Position numbers and translations under genes: made by a program. From the NCBI GenBank assembly GCA_009993955.1, contig JAACSL010000025.1, positions 1-59,622 of the forward strand: DNA of 59,622 nucleotides. Direction: 5' to 3'. The stretch is from Paraglaciecola sp. Its GTDB lineage: Bacteria; Pseudomonadota; Gammaproteobacteria; Enterobacterales; Alteromonadaceae. This document shows positions 17,902 through 27,473 of the stretch, piece after piece; position 1 is the first letter of the stretch, and the number at the start of each line of letters is the position of its first letter. The notes under the pieces are model-generated. The model had not been told where the DNA came from and searched no databases. It saw only the letters and a list, made by a program, of their open reading frames with translations.

Positions 17902-19762
17902 CAGCACCTCCAGGTGGACGATCTAATGGTTCGAGATCAAAAGAAAACTCATTGGATTTTTTGTCTTTTGGTTTTTCTGCTTCGTCCTGGCTAAGCCCTA
18001 TTACTTGGGCGAGATCGTGTTCCAAGGGCTGGTGCTGCTCAGGATCGTCATTTAGGTTGCGTTCTTCTGCCACCATTTCAATGAGTTTGAGTACTTCATC
18101 AACGGTAGTAATGCCCATTTTCGCGTAAGTAAGCGCTACCTTGGCTAAGGGAATAAAACCGGGGCTTTGTTCAGCAACTTGAGCAAAGAGCACCGTATTA
18201 TTAGCCTTTAAAGCGTTCATCATGCTTTCGGTCATCTCCAGTAACTCAAATACCCCTAAACGGCCTTTATATCCTGTTTTGTTGCAATTACTGCAGCCTC
18301 TGCCACGTTTGAACGTGGTTCCTGCTAATTTACTGTCTAGACTGTTTAGCCATAGCAATTCATCCGCTTGAGGTTGATACGTTTCCTGGCAATTGTCACA
18401 AATTTTTCGAACCAAGCGCTGCGCGATGATGGCACGGAGCGAACTGGCGACGAGGTATCCAGGGGCGCCCATATCCAGCAAGCGCACCGCACTACTCACG
18501 GCATCGTTAGTATGCAGAGTAGACAGTACTAAGTGACCGGTGAGTGCACCACGCAGACCTATCTCTGCGGTTTCTTGGTCGCGCATTTCCCCCACCATAA
18601 TAATATCTGGGTCTTGGCGTAAGGTGGTGCGCAGTACATTGGCAAAGCTCAAACCGATCTTGTTATTGGTTTGCACTTGGTTGATACGCGGCAGGCGATA
18701 TTCTACGGGATCTTCCACTGTGATAATTTTGGTAGACGGCAGATTGAGTTCACTTAATGCACCATACAGCGTGGTGGTTTTGCCCGAACCTGTCGGCCCT
18801 GTCACTAAAATCATACCGTGCGGACGTTTTAACAAACCTCTGAAACGGCGTAACAAGGTCACTGGCATACCAGTTTGGTCTAGGGTCAGTAAACCAGCAC
18901 TTTGATCCAATAAACGCATAACCACGGACTCGCCGTTTTGAATAGGCATGGTCGACACCCGCACATCCACTGCATGCCCTTTGATGCGCATGCTGGTGCG
19001 GCCATCTTGCGGTAAACGTTTCTCAGAAATATCCAAGCCCGACATCAACTTCAAACGCAATACCAGCGCCGAGGCGACATTTTTTTCATTGATCACATTT
19101 TCTTGCAATACGCCATCAACGCGCATACGAATGCGTAATGAACCCTCGTCTGGTTCAATGTGAATGTCAGACGCTTTGGTTTGTAGGGCATCTTCAAAAA
19201 TAGATTGCAAGAGACGGGCAACGGCGGTGTCTTGTTCATTACCTACACCCGTATCAAAATCAAATTCATTGCCGTCTTCGTATTCTTCGGCGAGTTCTTG
19301 GGCGAAAGAGGCAATATCTTCAGTACGGCGATAATAGGTGTCATAGGCCTGCAGTAATTGACTGTCGCTGACTACCGCTATTTTGATGGGTTTAAACAAC
19401 AAACCGCTGAGCACGTCTACTGCCGCTAAGTCTGCAGGATCGCTCATGCCCACTAAAAAATGGTCGCCTTTGTCGTCCAACACGATGGCGCGATAACGCC
19501 GAGCCTGAACCTCGGGTAACATGGTCACGGCTTGCGCCAGCACGTTGTATTGCGGAATATCAACCAGTGGCACGTTAAGATGCTGGGATAAAAAGTTAAG
19601 TAATTGGTTTTCGCTCACAAAACCTTGAGCAATCAATTCATGTCCCAGTTTACGCCCAGATTGTTTCTGGATTGTTAACACTTGCATCAGTTGTTCTTCA
19701 CTGATGATGCCTTGTTGCACCAACAAGGCACCAAGACGGATTTTGGTTTTTGTGGGGTTCAT
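17888..19762 (-). CDS. mshE: MSHA extension ATPase MshE with c-di-GMP-binding N-terminus
   Basis: Cytoplasmic AAA+ motor of the GspE/PilB family (624 residues) that powers pilus extension. The N-terminal MshEN domain starts with a perfect copy of the c-di-GMP motif RLGxxLx10Lx3Lx2Q at residues 9-32; a second copy follows with K for R and H for Q. The core shows Walker A GPTGSGKTT, the Walker B region DPDIIMVGEMRD, and a four-cysteine zinc site (CDNC, CSNC). The C-terminus carries an extra acidic, Pro/Gly-rich tail of about 50 residues. Its ATG overlaps the mshN stop (ATGA). Confidence 0.95.
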   Translation of the reverse strand: MNPTKTKIRLGALLVQQGIISEEQLMQVLTIQKQSGRKLGHELIAQGFVSENQLLNFLSQHLNVPLVDIPQYNVLAQAVTMLPEVQARRYRAIVLDDKGDHFLVGMSDPADLAAVDVLSGLLFKPIKIAVVSDSQLLQAYDTYYRRTEDIASFAQELAEEYEDGNEFDFDTGVGNEQDTAVARLLQSIFEDALQTKASDIHIEPDEGSLRIRMRVDGVLQENVINEKNVASALVLRLKLMSGLDISEKRLPQDGRTSMRIKGHAVDVRVSTMPIQNGESVVMRLLDQSAGLLTLDQTGMPVTLLRRFRGLLKRPHGMILVTGPTGSGKTTTLYGALSELNLPSTKIITVEDPVEYRLPRINQVQTNNKIGLSFANVLRTTLRQDPDIIMVGEMRDQETAEIGLRGALTGHLVLSTLHTNDAVSSAVRLLDMGAPGYLVASSLRAIIAQRLVRKICDNCQETYQPQADELLWLNSLDSKLAGTTFKRGRGCSNCNKTGYKGRLGVFELLEMTESMMNALKANNTVLFAQVAEQSPGFIPLAKVALTYAKMGITTVDEVLKLIEMVAEERNLNDDPEQHQPLEHDLAQVIGLSQDEAEKPKDKKSNEFSFDLEPLDRPPGGAGGAI

Positions 19763-20865
19763 GAATTACCTGCCAAAATGGTGATACGTTGCTGCATAAA
19801 TTGATCAACTGCCCCATCTAATTGGGCGAGCGCTCTGGCCTGACGGTAGGCGGCCAAAGCAGCATCTACCTGATTGAGTTTGTCATTCACCACGGCCAGA
19901 CCCAACCACCATTTTGCATTATTATTTTCTAACTGGGTGAGTTGTTGATAATCGCTTAACGCGGTTTGATAAACATCTAGTTGTTGCGCCAGTGTCGCGC
20001 GAAAAGCCAAATAATCCACCTCTAAATAGGCTTGTGGTTTATGTTTTGATAATAGCTGCATGGCCTCACTTGGCTTATTTTGTTGGCTATAAAGTCGCGC
20101 CAACATCAAGCGAAAATCACTTTGCTCAGGTTGCAGATCCAGTTGTTTTTGCAACAGCTGCGCCGCAGCACTTACATTGCCATTGGCAAACCATAGGGTT
20201 GCCAGTTTCTTAATAGCTGCCGTATTGGTGGGTTCAACGTCAATATAAGCTTGCAACAATCGGATTGCCCGCGCCGTATCATTAGCCGCCAACGCGTCAC
20301 TGATGGCTTGTTTTTGACTTTGTGATTCCAGCCCACTCGTCTGACTGCTGCGTACGGCCAGATTAGAGGTGTCCGTTACTGGTTTGCTTGTTGTTTCTTG
20401 CGGGGCCTGTTTGGCCGCAGCCAATAATTCATCCTCTGCGACTACTTCACTGTTAGTGCTTATCAAAACTGTGTTTTCTAAAGAGGCTTGCTCAGTGACA
20501 ACTGATTGATTGGCTTGGCTTTCCTGCTCCGCAACGGGGCTTTCATCTGGGGTTTCAGGCAAGACTTTTGTGACTGAGCTTACTGACATGTGTTGCTCTT
20601 CAACCCTGTCTGTTTGAGCTGCCCTAGTGACGGTTTTAGGCTGCACGGCCGAGCTAATCACAGCGTCGGCACTTGCTTGAGATTGCGGTTTTGCCTGCCA
20701 AAGGGTGTAAACCCAATACACCAAGATGCCACTGGCGAGTAACAAGGCTAGCCATTTCCACCATCCGGCATAAGAACGACGAGGTGGCTGATAATCGGCA
20801 CTGATCTGTTCACCGTCTGCACGGCGCGCTTCGAGATCTTGCAGCATTTTATTCACAACACTCAT
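19759..20865 (-). CDS. mshN: MSHA biogenesis protein MshN (TPR)
   Basis: Bitopic inner-membrane protein of 368 residues. A cytoplasmic N-terminus (SVVNKMLQDLEARRADG) is followed by one membrane helix (WWKWLALLLASGILVYWVYT), a low-complexity Ser/Glu/Thr linker (about 65-185), and a run of TPR-like helices (about 190-350) for protein contacts. It overlaps both mshM and mshE by 4 bases. The short motif SVVNKMLQDLE is typical of MshN and GspB-like partners of the ExeA-type ATPase encoded just before it. Confidence 0.9.
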   Translation of the reverse strand: MSVVNKMLQDLEARRADGEQISADYQPPRRSYAGWWKWLALLLASGILVYWVYTLWQAKPQSQASADAVISSAVQPKTVTRAAQTDRVEEQHMSVSSVTKVLPETPDESPVAEQESQANQSVVTEQASLENTVLISTNSEVVAEDELLAAAKQAPQETTSKPVTDTSNLAVRSSQTSGLESQSQKQAISDALAANDTARAIRLLQAYIDVEPTNTAAIKKLATLWFANGNVSAAAQLLQKQLDLQPEQSDFRLMLARLYSQQNKPSEAMQLLSKHKPQAYLEVDYLAFRATLAQQLDVYQTALSDYQQLTQLENNNAKWWLGLAVVNDKLNQVDAALAAYRQARALAQLDGAVDQFMQQRITILAGNS

Positions 20866-21770
20866 GGCGCAAACCTAAGGTAAGAGTAATATCCTAAAAA
20901 CGACAGGAGCGCGACACTCACTAAAACCACGGCACTTTTTAGCCAAGGATAACCACCTTGGTAGGCTGCCTCGGTATCTCGTATAGCAAGTTTAACATGT
21001 TGTGAGCTAACCCTTTGTAAACCCTCTCCATAAGCCAGCATTAATGCTTTGTGACACAGCACATTCACGATGCGAGGCGTGCCTTTGCTCGCTTTATATA
21101 ATAATTGACAGCACTTGCTCGAAAACACTTCGGTGCCACGATGTCCGGCAATATTCATGCGGTGACGTACATATTGATAAAGTTGGTCTGCGTCCATCAA
21201 CCGCAATTTATAAGAAAACGTAATACGCTGTTTGAGCTGGCGTAACTCTGGCAAGGCCAGTTTGTCATCTAATTCCGGTTGGCCAAACAAAACCACTTGC
21301 AACAATTTACGTGATTCTGTTTCGAGATTGGTCATCAACCGCAATGCTTCGATACTTTCGATGGGCAGAGCTTGTGCTTCATCAATGATCAATACCACAC
21401 CACGATTGCGTTGATTAATTTCAATCAAGCGCTGTTGAATGCGTTGTGTAAATTCCTGTTGGTCGGCTTGTGAAGACAACTCTACTTGCAACTCAGTGGC
21501 CACAGAACGCCTTAATTCAGATGGCGTGAGATAAGGATTGGGAATATAGGCTGCGACAAAATGATCAGGAATTTCATTCAGAAGCTTACGGCAAATTAAG
21601 GTTTTGCCCGCCCCCACTTCGCCGGTGACTTTGATAAAACCTTCACCACTTTTTAAGGCCGTTAATAAGACCTGAATGGCCTCTTTATGACTGGGCAAGC
21701 CAAAAAAATAGCTAGTATTCGGCGTTAGCGTAAAGGGGAGTTCGCGAATACCAAAATGGTAAAGGTACAT
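20862..21770 (-). CDS. mshM: MSHA biogenesis ATPase MshM (ExeA-like)
   Basis: AAA ATPase of about 302 residues related to ExeA/GspA. Walker A is GEVGAGKT near residue 48, and the Walker B region is VVLIIDEAQALP. A C-terminal membrane helix (AVVLVSVALLSFLGYYSYL) would anchor it to the inner membrane. The ATG at 21770 gives the family-typical start MYLYHFGIRELPF and lies 4 bases after the mshL stop. By analogy with ExeA it may help seat the secretin in peptidoglycan, working with MshN. Confidence 0.92.
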   Translation of the reverse strand: MYLYHFGIRELPFTLTPNTSYFFGLPSHKEAIQVLLTALKSGEGFIKVTGEVGAGKTLICRKLLNEIPDHFVAAYIPNPYLTPSELRRSVATELQVELSSQADQQEFTQRIQQRLIEINQRNRGVVLIIDEAQALPIESIEALRLMTNLETESRKLLQVVLFGQPELDDKLALPELRQLKQRITFSYKLRLMDADQLYQYVRHRMNIAGHRGTEVFSSKCCQLLYKASKGTPRIVNVLCHKALMLAYGEGLQRVSSQHVKLAIRDTEAAYQGGYPWLKSAVVLVSVALLSFLGYYSYLRFAP

Positions 21771-21774
21771 GCCA

Positions 21775-23427
21775 CTATTCCACGTGCAGCCAATCTGCCA
21801 TGGTGTCACGACTGCGTTTTAGCTCGTTCCGCCAAGTCTCAATATCTACTACGGTAGGTTTGATTAGTATAACCAGTTCTTTCTTGACCTCAGTTTTGCG
21901 CACAGATTTGAATAAATTGCCTAACAGTGGAATGTCACCCAACAAAGGCGTTTGTGAGTTTTCATCACTGATAATGCTTTGCATCAATCCACCAATCACC
22001 ACAATTTCCCCAGATTTGGCATGGATGATGGTGTCAGACTCACGAATATTGCTCTGCGCCAAGGGCAAAATATATTGTTCTTCGTTCAACGTGACGATTT
22101 TTTCTTGCTCTTGAGTTTCAATCACTGAGGGATGTACGTGCAATAACACCCCGCCATTTTTATCGATTTGCGGAGTCACATCCAAGGCAATACCTGAGAA
22201 AAATGGCGTTAACTCAATATTGGGCACCACCGATGTGGTGCTCGACGAAATGGTGCTTTGGCTCGATACATCCGTCACAAAGTACTCGTCATCACCCACT
22301 TTTATTACCGCTTTTTGATTGTTTACTGCCGTTACTCGGGGGCTTGATAGCACTTGAACGTTACCCTGTGTTGATAACAACGACAGCACACCAGAAAAGT
22401 CTTTATTGATAAATGACAAGCTAGTGATGTTGCCCAAGGTCGCACTGATGTTGTCACCAATGCTGCCACCGGTTGTAGAGAACTGAAAATCTGTACTACC
22501 ACTGTGAGAGAGAATTTCCCCCCAGTTAATGCCTTGTTGATAACCATCACTCAAGGATACTTCGATGATTCTCGCTTCTAAAATAACCTGACGTTGAACA
22601 ATCTCTTCAGACACATTCAAAAAACTTTTAATCACCCGCAGTTCTTCAGGCATGGCCCGCACGGTAACCAAACCTGCCTGAGGTGTTACCATCACACTTT
22701 TACCCTCTCCTTCGCCTAACATGGATTGCAGGGTGAGTAATAATTCTGGCCAAAAATCGGTCTCTGTGCGCGTAGAAATATTGGTGCCATTGATATTGTT
22801 ATTGGAGCCAAAGTTATTACTGTTATTGTTGTTACCGCTGCTTGAGTTTCCAGAGAAGTTGTTCTGTGAGCGATTATTGGCGTTATTGCCCTGTGTTTGT
22901 GATACGCCACCCGAGGTAATACTGGTTTGTGTAGCGCCGTCACGTTTCATCATCAGATAGTTGACAGCAAATGTCTCGGTGCGCATGCCAGCTGGATAAA
23001 TGCGAAAAATGTTTTGTTTGCGTTGAATATCATAACCGTATATTTCGCTGACTAAATCAAACACTTCTTGCAAAGAAACCTGTTTCAGTTCGAGGCTTAT
23101 CGTGCCTTTCACATCAGGGTGAATAGCCACACTGTATGGCGTATCTTTAACTATCCCAGCAAAAAATGCGCTAGCGTCCAGCTGCTGGGCACTGATGTCG
23201 TATTTCACTTCCCCAAACAAAGGGCGGTCGACACTGTGATTAGATGGCATTAATGCTTGGTTGACAGCGTCAGGAACGCTCGCCAGCTGGGTAGAGGCCG
23301 CGGATTGAGGCTTGGGATCTGTGATGGCTGAATCCAAAGACGCCGTCAAGGCATTTGACTGGGGTTGGCTTTGGCAGGCACACAGCAAGGCGCCAAATGT
23401 TATAAACGCGGCATTTCTAAAAACCAT
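21775..23427 (-). CDS. mshL: MSHA secretin MshL
   Basis: Outer-membrane secretin ring protein of about 550 residues through which the pilus leaves the cell. From the ATG at 23427 it has a lipoprotein signal ending in LLCAC, so it is probably acylated. It then has STN/N-domains, an Asn/Ser/Gly low-complexity stretch (about 185-220), and a C-terminal secretin domain with GEIVVIGGLMQS and PLLGDIPLLGNLF. The start overlaps the end of mshK by 11 bases; a longer frame to 23463 is less likely. Confidence 0.93.
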   Translation of the reverse strand: MVFRNAAFITFGALLCACQSQPQSNALTASLDSAITDPKPQSAASTQLASVPDAVNQALMPSNHSVDRPLFGEVKYDISAQQLDASAFFAGIVKDTPYSVAIHPDVKGTISLELKQVSLQEVFDLVSEIYGYDIQRKQNIFRIYPAGMRTETFAVNYLMMKRDGATQTSITSGGVSQTQGNNANNRSQNNFSGNSSSGNNNNSNNFGSNNNINGTNISTRTETDFWPELLLTLQSMLGEGEGKSVMVTPQAGLVTVRAMPEELRVIKSFLNVSEEIVQRQVILEARIIEVSLSDGYQQGINWGEILSHSGSTDFQFSTTGGSIGDNISATLGNITSLSFINKDFSGVLSLLSTQGNVQVLSSPRVTAVNNQKAVIKVGDDEYFVTDVSSQSTISSSTTSVVPNIELTPFFSGIALDVTPQIDKNGGVLLHVHPSVIETQEQEKIVTLNEEQYILPLAQSNIRESDTIIHAKSGEIVVIGGLMQSIISDENSQTPLLGDIPLLGNLFKSVRKTEVKKELVILIKPTVVDIETWRNELKRSRDTMADWLHVE

Positions 23428-23752
23428 GATTGACGTCTTTCTTAGTGTTGTTGTTATTGACATAAAGTACTTGCTTACCCTCTGGTCCAGCTAATTCGAC
23501 CTGATTCGCTAAAATAGTCACGACCTTTTTACCTTGTACCTGCTCGCCAGCGCTATAACTTTTACCATTGATAATGGCCAGTCTACGTTCGTCTGTGATA
23601 AAAATGGCGTTGAGCTTTAAGCTCTGCTCACCTTGAGTGTCTTTAGTGCTCGCTACGCTTGACGCTGGGCGTGTCGGGTCGTTCAGCACTTGCCCGACGG
23701 CCACTTGTTGGTAAATCACAAAAACTAAACCATAGCGCCAAATATTCTGCAT
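23417..23752 (-). CDS. mshK: MSHA biogenesis protein MshK (PilP-like)
   Basis: Small periplasmic protein of 111 residues with an N-terminal hydrophobic signal or anchor. It has the DPTRP motif and the LNAIFITDERRLAIINGK region shared with PilP/GspC-type linkers, which connect the inner-membrane complex to the secretin. Its ATG abuts the mshJ stop (TAAATG), and its 3' end overlaps mshL. Identification rests on this motif and on locus order. Confidence 0.85.
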   Translation of the reverse strand: MQNIWRYGLVFVIYQQVAVGQVLNDPTRPASSVASTKDTQGEQSLKLNAIFITDERRLAIINGKSYSAGEQVQGKKVVTILANQVELAGPEGKQVLYVNNNNTKKDVNHGF

Positions 23753-24424
23753 TTATACCCCGAGGAAAGCTTTGTTGGTACTTAAGGTGTAGATATCCAC
23801 CGCTACCCGTGCAACTGGATATTGGGTGACCGTATAATCAAATTTTTGCCAGTAAAATTGCCACTGCAGAGCTTCAAGACGCGCCAAATAAGCTTGAATA
23901 TCAAAGTAACTACCTTCGATGACTAAACTCACACCATGTCGGTATAGATCAGCGGTATCTTGCTCTTCCTCGTTTTTATCACCCAATAAAATCGGGGTTG
24001 GCGCGATAGATTGTAAGCTCACAACGGTCAAGCCTTTACTACGGGTCAAGACATTTTCCAACATCTGCGGCATTTTGTTGGCAGGAACAAGGCTAGCGGT
24101 TTGATTTTTCAATCGATCATTGGTGTGATCAATTTGCTGACGAATTTCCTCAATGCGCTGTCGAACTGCTTGATTTGGGTCGCGACGGATGGCCGCGCTC
24201 AGATCATCAATTTGACTCATGACGGTGTCCAGTTGTTGTTGATTACGTTTGATATCCTCGTCTAATCTCGCGTTGCTGACCATCAGCGGGTCAATCAATA
24301 ACATGTAAGTAATGAAGGCAATCAGGGCAACGCCAAACAAGAGCACCATAAACTGTTCGCGCAAACTTATCGCGTTGAATTTTTGACACAACATCAGATA
24401 ATAAGCGTTGAGTGATTTGTTCAC
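23753..24424 (-). CDS. mshJ: MSHA biogenesis protein MshJ (PilO-like)
   Basis: Bitopic inner-membrane protein of 223 residues: a membrane helix near 25-45 (FMVLLFGVALIAFITYMLL), then a coiled coil and a ferredoxin-like periplasmic domain. This is the PilO/GspM pattern of the alignment complex. It starts with GTG directly after the mshI2 stop, with AGGAG about 9 bases upstream. Confidence 0.87.
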   Translation of the reverse strand: MNKSLNAYYLMLCQKFNAISLREQFMVLLFGVALIAFITYMLLIDPLMVSNARLDEDIKRNQQQLDTVMSQIDDLSAAIRRDPNQAVRQRIEEIRQQIDHTNDRLKNQTASLVPANKMPQMLENVLTRSKGLTVVSLQSIAPTPILLGDKNEEEQDTADLYRHGVSLVIEGSYFDIQAYLARLEALQWQFYWQKFDYTVTQYPVARVAVDIYTLSTNKAFLGV

Positions 24425-25042
24425 TTATTGCTTCTCCTGCGCACTGGCGGTGCTGCGAACGCCGATTGCACTGGCAACAATAAAATTGAGTTGTTGCTCA
24501 CCGTCGCGATACACCTGGGTATCAGCAAATTCCTGTCCACTAAAATATTGTGTATCACCTAAACTGGCCAACCATTTTGGGATCAGAGCAGATTCACTGG
24601 CGCTGCCTTCCAAAATGACATTACGTCCATCTAAACCAATGTGGCTCAGCCAAACGCCAGGTTGATGATTTCTGGCCAATTCCATCATCAAGGGCGCAAA
24701 ACCATTAGTTTTTAAGTTTGCTTGACCGTCAATTTCAGCCAGCACACGCTGTTTACGTGTTAAGAGTAGTTGATTGTCGACTAATTGCTGTTGCAAAGCG
24801 GGGTCAACCTTCAAACTGGCCAGTTCACTTTGTAAAATTTTGGCAAGGCTGTTGTTTTGGCTCAACTGTCCGACAACAGCAAGCTTGTCTGTACTCAGCC
24901 GTTGCTCTTCAAAACGCAAATAACCATAAACGGCAAGCATCACTAACAGCAGGAGCATCCAAAAAACCGAGGCAAGTGGCAAGGACAGGAGGCGTAATGT
25001 GGGGTGATAGCTTGGCGCATAAAGATTCACTCTGCTCTTCAT
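24425..25042 (-). CDS. mshI2: MSHA biogenesis protein MshI2 (PilN-like)
   Basis: Bitopic membrane protein of 205 residues, PilN/GspL C-terminal-like. The N-terminal VNLYAPSYHPTLRLLSLP resembles the cytoplasmic PilN tail (INLLP type) that binds PilM. A membrane helix (VFWMLLLLVMLAVYGYL) and a periplasmic coiled coil plus ferredoxin-like domain follow. It overlaps mshI1 by 4 bases (ATGA), so the PilM-like and PilN-like partners are coupled. Confidence 0.87.
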   Translation of the reverse strand: MKSRVNLYAPSYHPTLRLLSLPLASVFWMLLLLVMLAVYGYLRFEEQRLSTDKLAVVGQLSQNNSLAKILQSELASLKVDPALQQQLVDNQLLLTRKQRVLAEIDGQANLKTNGFAPLMMELARNHQPGVWLSHIGLDGRNVILEGSASESALIPKWLASLGDTQYFSGQEFADTQVYRDGEQQLNFIVASAIGVRSTASAQEKQ

Positions 25043-25968
25043 ACTGACAACCCTATTTTATCATCCATCGCTGTACCTAAACTTGCATAACTTTCAGGGC
25101 TGAGTTTCACTGTGTCACCTAAGGCAATATCAGGCACCAATGGCTCGATATTGATAAACAAGATGGCTTTTATGAGTTGGGCAATCACGTCTTGATGCGG
25201 TGTATCTAAGGACATGTACACTTTTTTAATCGGCGCTTGGCGCAGTTGGCTTTCAAAATAGTCCATTGAGCGCTGTATTTCTAAGGCCAGGTTATCAACC
25301 ACGCCCATTTGCAATTCTTGCTCAGAAAAATTCGCCAAGTTTTCATAACTACGCAGGCGCCGTGAAAAATATAACAACTGGTTTTTGACGATGCTGAGAC
25401 AGATTTGTTCACCCACATTTTGATGCAACATGATGGCCGCTTCATCGCTATTTGGCAGTAAATTGCACATCGCTAATTCTTGCGCACCAATGGATTCTAA
25501 CTGCAAACCCGCTTGCAAAACGCCATTACGAATCTCAATGATTTCATGCTGGCCAATCGCAACGACATTGATTTTTTTACTGTTGGCTGGTGCAGCTGGT
25601 AAATCAAAGTAGTCAACCGCGAGCTCACCATCGCTGAATAATTGTTCTTTGACGGTCCACTGCAAGGCTTGATTGATTTCTGCATCCGGTACAGCCGGTT
25701 TATCAACTTGCAAAAGTTGGTATTTCGAGATGGATAAAGCAACGACACAACGGGTATTTTGTAATTTGTGCTCATCAACAAATGCTTTCAGCGCGTCTTG
25801 CCAATCATCAGCATCACATTTGTATTGTTTTACCCAAGTAAGTTGCCCGTTAACTTTGCGTAATGCACAGATGTGCACATCATTCACGCCGTACTCAATA
25901 CCCACGCTATGATACTTTGAAGGCTTTCTGAAACGGCGTTTGATGAATTCGCGCCAACCGATTTGCAT
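25039..25968 (-). CDS. mshI1: MSHA biogenesis protein MshI1 (PilM-like)
   Basis: Cytoplasmic actin-fold protein of about 309 residues (PilM/GspL cytoplasmic-like), thought to link the assembly ATPase to the membrane complex through MshI2. The N-terminal part VGIEYGVNDVHICAL has the phosphate-1 layout of this fold. The ATG at 25968 is chosen; a TTG at 25980 is in frame. It is the first msh gene here. mshH (a CsrD-like regulator), which precedes mshI in Vibrio, is not next to it. Confidence 0.88.
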   Translation of the reverse strand: MQIGWREFIKRRFRKPSKYHSVGIEYGVNDVHICALRKVNGQLTWVKQYKCDADDWQDALKAFVDEHKLQNTRCVVALSISKYQLLQVDKPAVPDAEINQALQWTVKEQLFSDGELAVDYFDLPAAPANSKKINVVAIGQHEIIEIRNGVLQAGLQLESIGAQELAMCNLLPNSDEAAIMLHQNVGEQICLSIVKNQLLYFSRRLRSYENLANFSEQELQMGVVDNLALEIQRSMDYFESQLRQAPIKKVYMSLDTPHQDVIAQLIKAILFINIEPLVPDIALGDTVKLSPESYASLGTAMDDKIGLSV

Positions 25969-26197
25969 TGGACAAAACAAGCTCTTATTTTTGTAATGGC
26001 CTCATTACAGCAAAAAAGACCCAAAAGCACCAGCAATATCAGCTGCTTAGCTGATTTGATTGGGCACTGCACTCAGCGTGGCTTAACAGTATTCAATCTT
26101 GACTGGATAAGTCACCTATTTTTGGGGCAAAAAAACTGAGGTAATACAGGCCTTGCCCCTGAAAAACACAAAAACAAAGCCTTAAGCACACGATAGA

Positions 26198-27070
26198 TCA
26201 AGGTTGACGGCCATCTAGCTCTGCTAAAAATGCCAAGCTTTTTGGCACTTGTTGCATCACCCTTGAAGATTCGTCTTCAATGAAAAAGTAACGAATGCCT
26301 TGCTTTTTTGCTTCTGCTACGACTGCCGCGATACCCACATCTCCCGTGCCTAACACGACATTTGTCTCAATATCCGCTTTGCCATCGGAGGAGTTAGGTG
26401 AACCTTTGAGACGGTCTTTTAAATGCAGCGATAAGAAGCGACCGGGATAACGTTGCAACAGCTGCGTTGGATCAACACCTGCTTGCTTCATCCAAAATAC
26501 ATCCATTTGAAATTGCGCTGCATGGGTATTTTGAATGATGTAATCGAGTATTGTGCCATCTTCGTATTTTAGTAACTCATAGCCATGAGGGTGGTATTGC
26601 AGGGTGATGCCATGTTGTTTTAATACCGCTCCCGCCTTGTTCATCATGTCCACGGCTTGTTTGGCTGTATCAATTGAAAAGGGTTGGCCTCCATCGTGTG
26701 GGATCCAATAAAACGTGGCATAACGCGCGCCAAAAAAACGTGCTTTATAGACGGCAGCAAGGGGATTATCTTGCAATTCTGCGTAATTGGTATCAACACT
26801 CACTACTTGCAAATCATTGGCTATTAACAGATTACGGTAGTCATCAATACTGTGCCCATATAAGGCGCCACCGCCCTCAAGCACTTTAATTCCCCAAGTG
26901 TTAATGGCCGAAAATGCAGCGGGCAAATCCTGCTCCATCTGTTTGCGCACACTGTAGAGTTGCAAGCCAATTTCGTGGGCTTGAGACGCGATTGGCAAAA
27001 GACCTATCAGCGCCACTGCGCATAATCGTTGCATCGCCGTTTTTACACCTTGCTTGGTATTCGTTAACAT
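26198..27070 (-). CDS. Exported sugar phosphate isomerase/epimerase-like TIM-barrel protein
   Basis: AP-endonuclease-2/xylose-isomerase-like TIM barrel of 290 residues with an N-terminal signal peptide (cleavage near ASQA/HE), so it is probably periplasmic. Family features include GLQLYSVR at the first strand, YHPHGYE with metal-ligand-type histidines, FQMDVFWMKQAG, LHLKD, and IEDESS near the end. The sugar or cyclitol substrate cannot be told. A strong AGGA site precedes the ATG. It is divergent from a PAS-AraC regulator, with a large palindrome in its upstream region, so local control is plausible. Confidence 0.85.
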   Translation of the reverse strand: MLTNTKQGVKTAMQRLCAVALIGLLPIASQAHEIGLQLYSVRKQMEQDLPAAFSAINTWGIKVLEGGGALYGHSIDDYRNLLIANDLQVVSVDTNYAELQDNPLAAVYKARFFGARYATFYWIPHDGGQPFSIDTAKQAVDMMNKAGAVLKQHGITLQYHPHGYELLKYEDGTILDYIIQNTHAAQFQMDVFWMKQAGVDPTQLLQRYPGRFLSLHLKDRLKGSPNSSDGKADIETNVVLGTGDVGIAAVVAEAKKQGIRYFFIEDESSRVMQQVPKSLAFLAELDGRQP

Positions 27071-27473
27071 AGCTTGTCCTCATCGTTTAGCGTTCTTGCC
27101 CATTATGCTTATCTACAGGCGCGAAGTTGTTAATTTACACTTTATTAACATTAATTTAGTGTAGCGGTCTGATGTCTGTGCAAGCTAATACTAAATCGGC
27201 TAAGACTATGAACAATTCGGCGCAATATCTGGTCAAACCTTGACTTTCACCAAAGCTAATCTTGCGAGGAAAGCGCCGCTTTATATATAGTGATGCGCCT
27301 CCATGAATGCATAAGTGCCGACTATCGTTAAACGTTTTGATGCTAGGCATTCGGCGGCAGTGATAATTGTTACTTACCTCTTTGCGTTTTTAACCTTAGC
27401 TACAACCGCTGACATTGGTGATGCAGAACAATCAACATAAAAAGTAGATGGGTGTTAATTTGGAAAAAATATT
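27071..27473. other. 403-bp intergenic region between divergent genes
   Basis: It holds no convincing gene. It contains the 26-bp palindrome at 27137-27162 and should hold promoters for both flanking genes, although no clear -35/-10 pair was found. A 9-codon open frame (ATG at 27448) ends overlapping the GTG start of the regulator; it may be a coupling leader or chance. Confidence 0.6.
27137..27162. promoter_or_regulatory. Interrupted palindrome, candidate operator
   Basis: The site reads ACACT-N2-ATTAA-N2-TTAAT-N2-AGTGT, symmetric at 20 of 26 positions. It lies 67 bases before the start of the TIM-barrel gene. The three 2-base breaks are regular, which favours a dimeric protein site over chance. 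Which regulator binds it is unknown; the divergent AraC-type protein is one candidate, though that family more often uses direct repeats. Confidence 0.5.

Noticed and set aside
26124-26159. GGGGCAA/TTGCCCC inverted repeat as a terminator
   Set aside because: The 22-base loop and lack of a T-run after the stem on the minus strand make it a poor terminator; it could be an operator, but nothing supports that.
25981-26197. mshH expected upstream of mshI1
   Set aside because: The 217-bp gap holds no such gene, and the next gene is an unrelated TIM-barrel protein; mshH must lie elsewhere or be absent.
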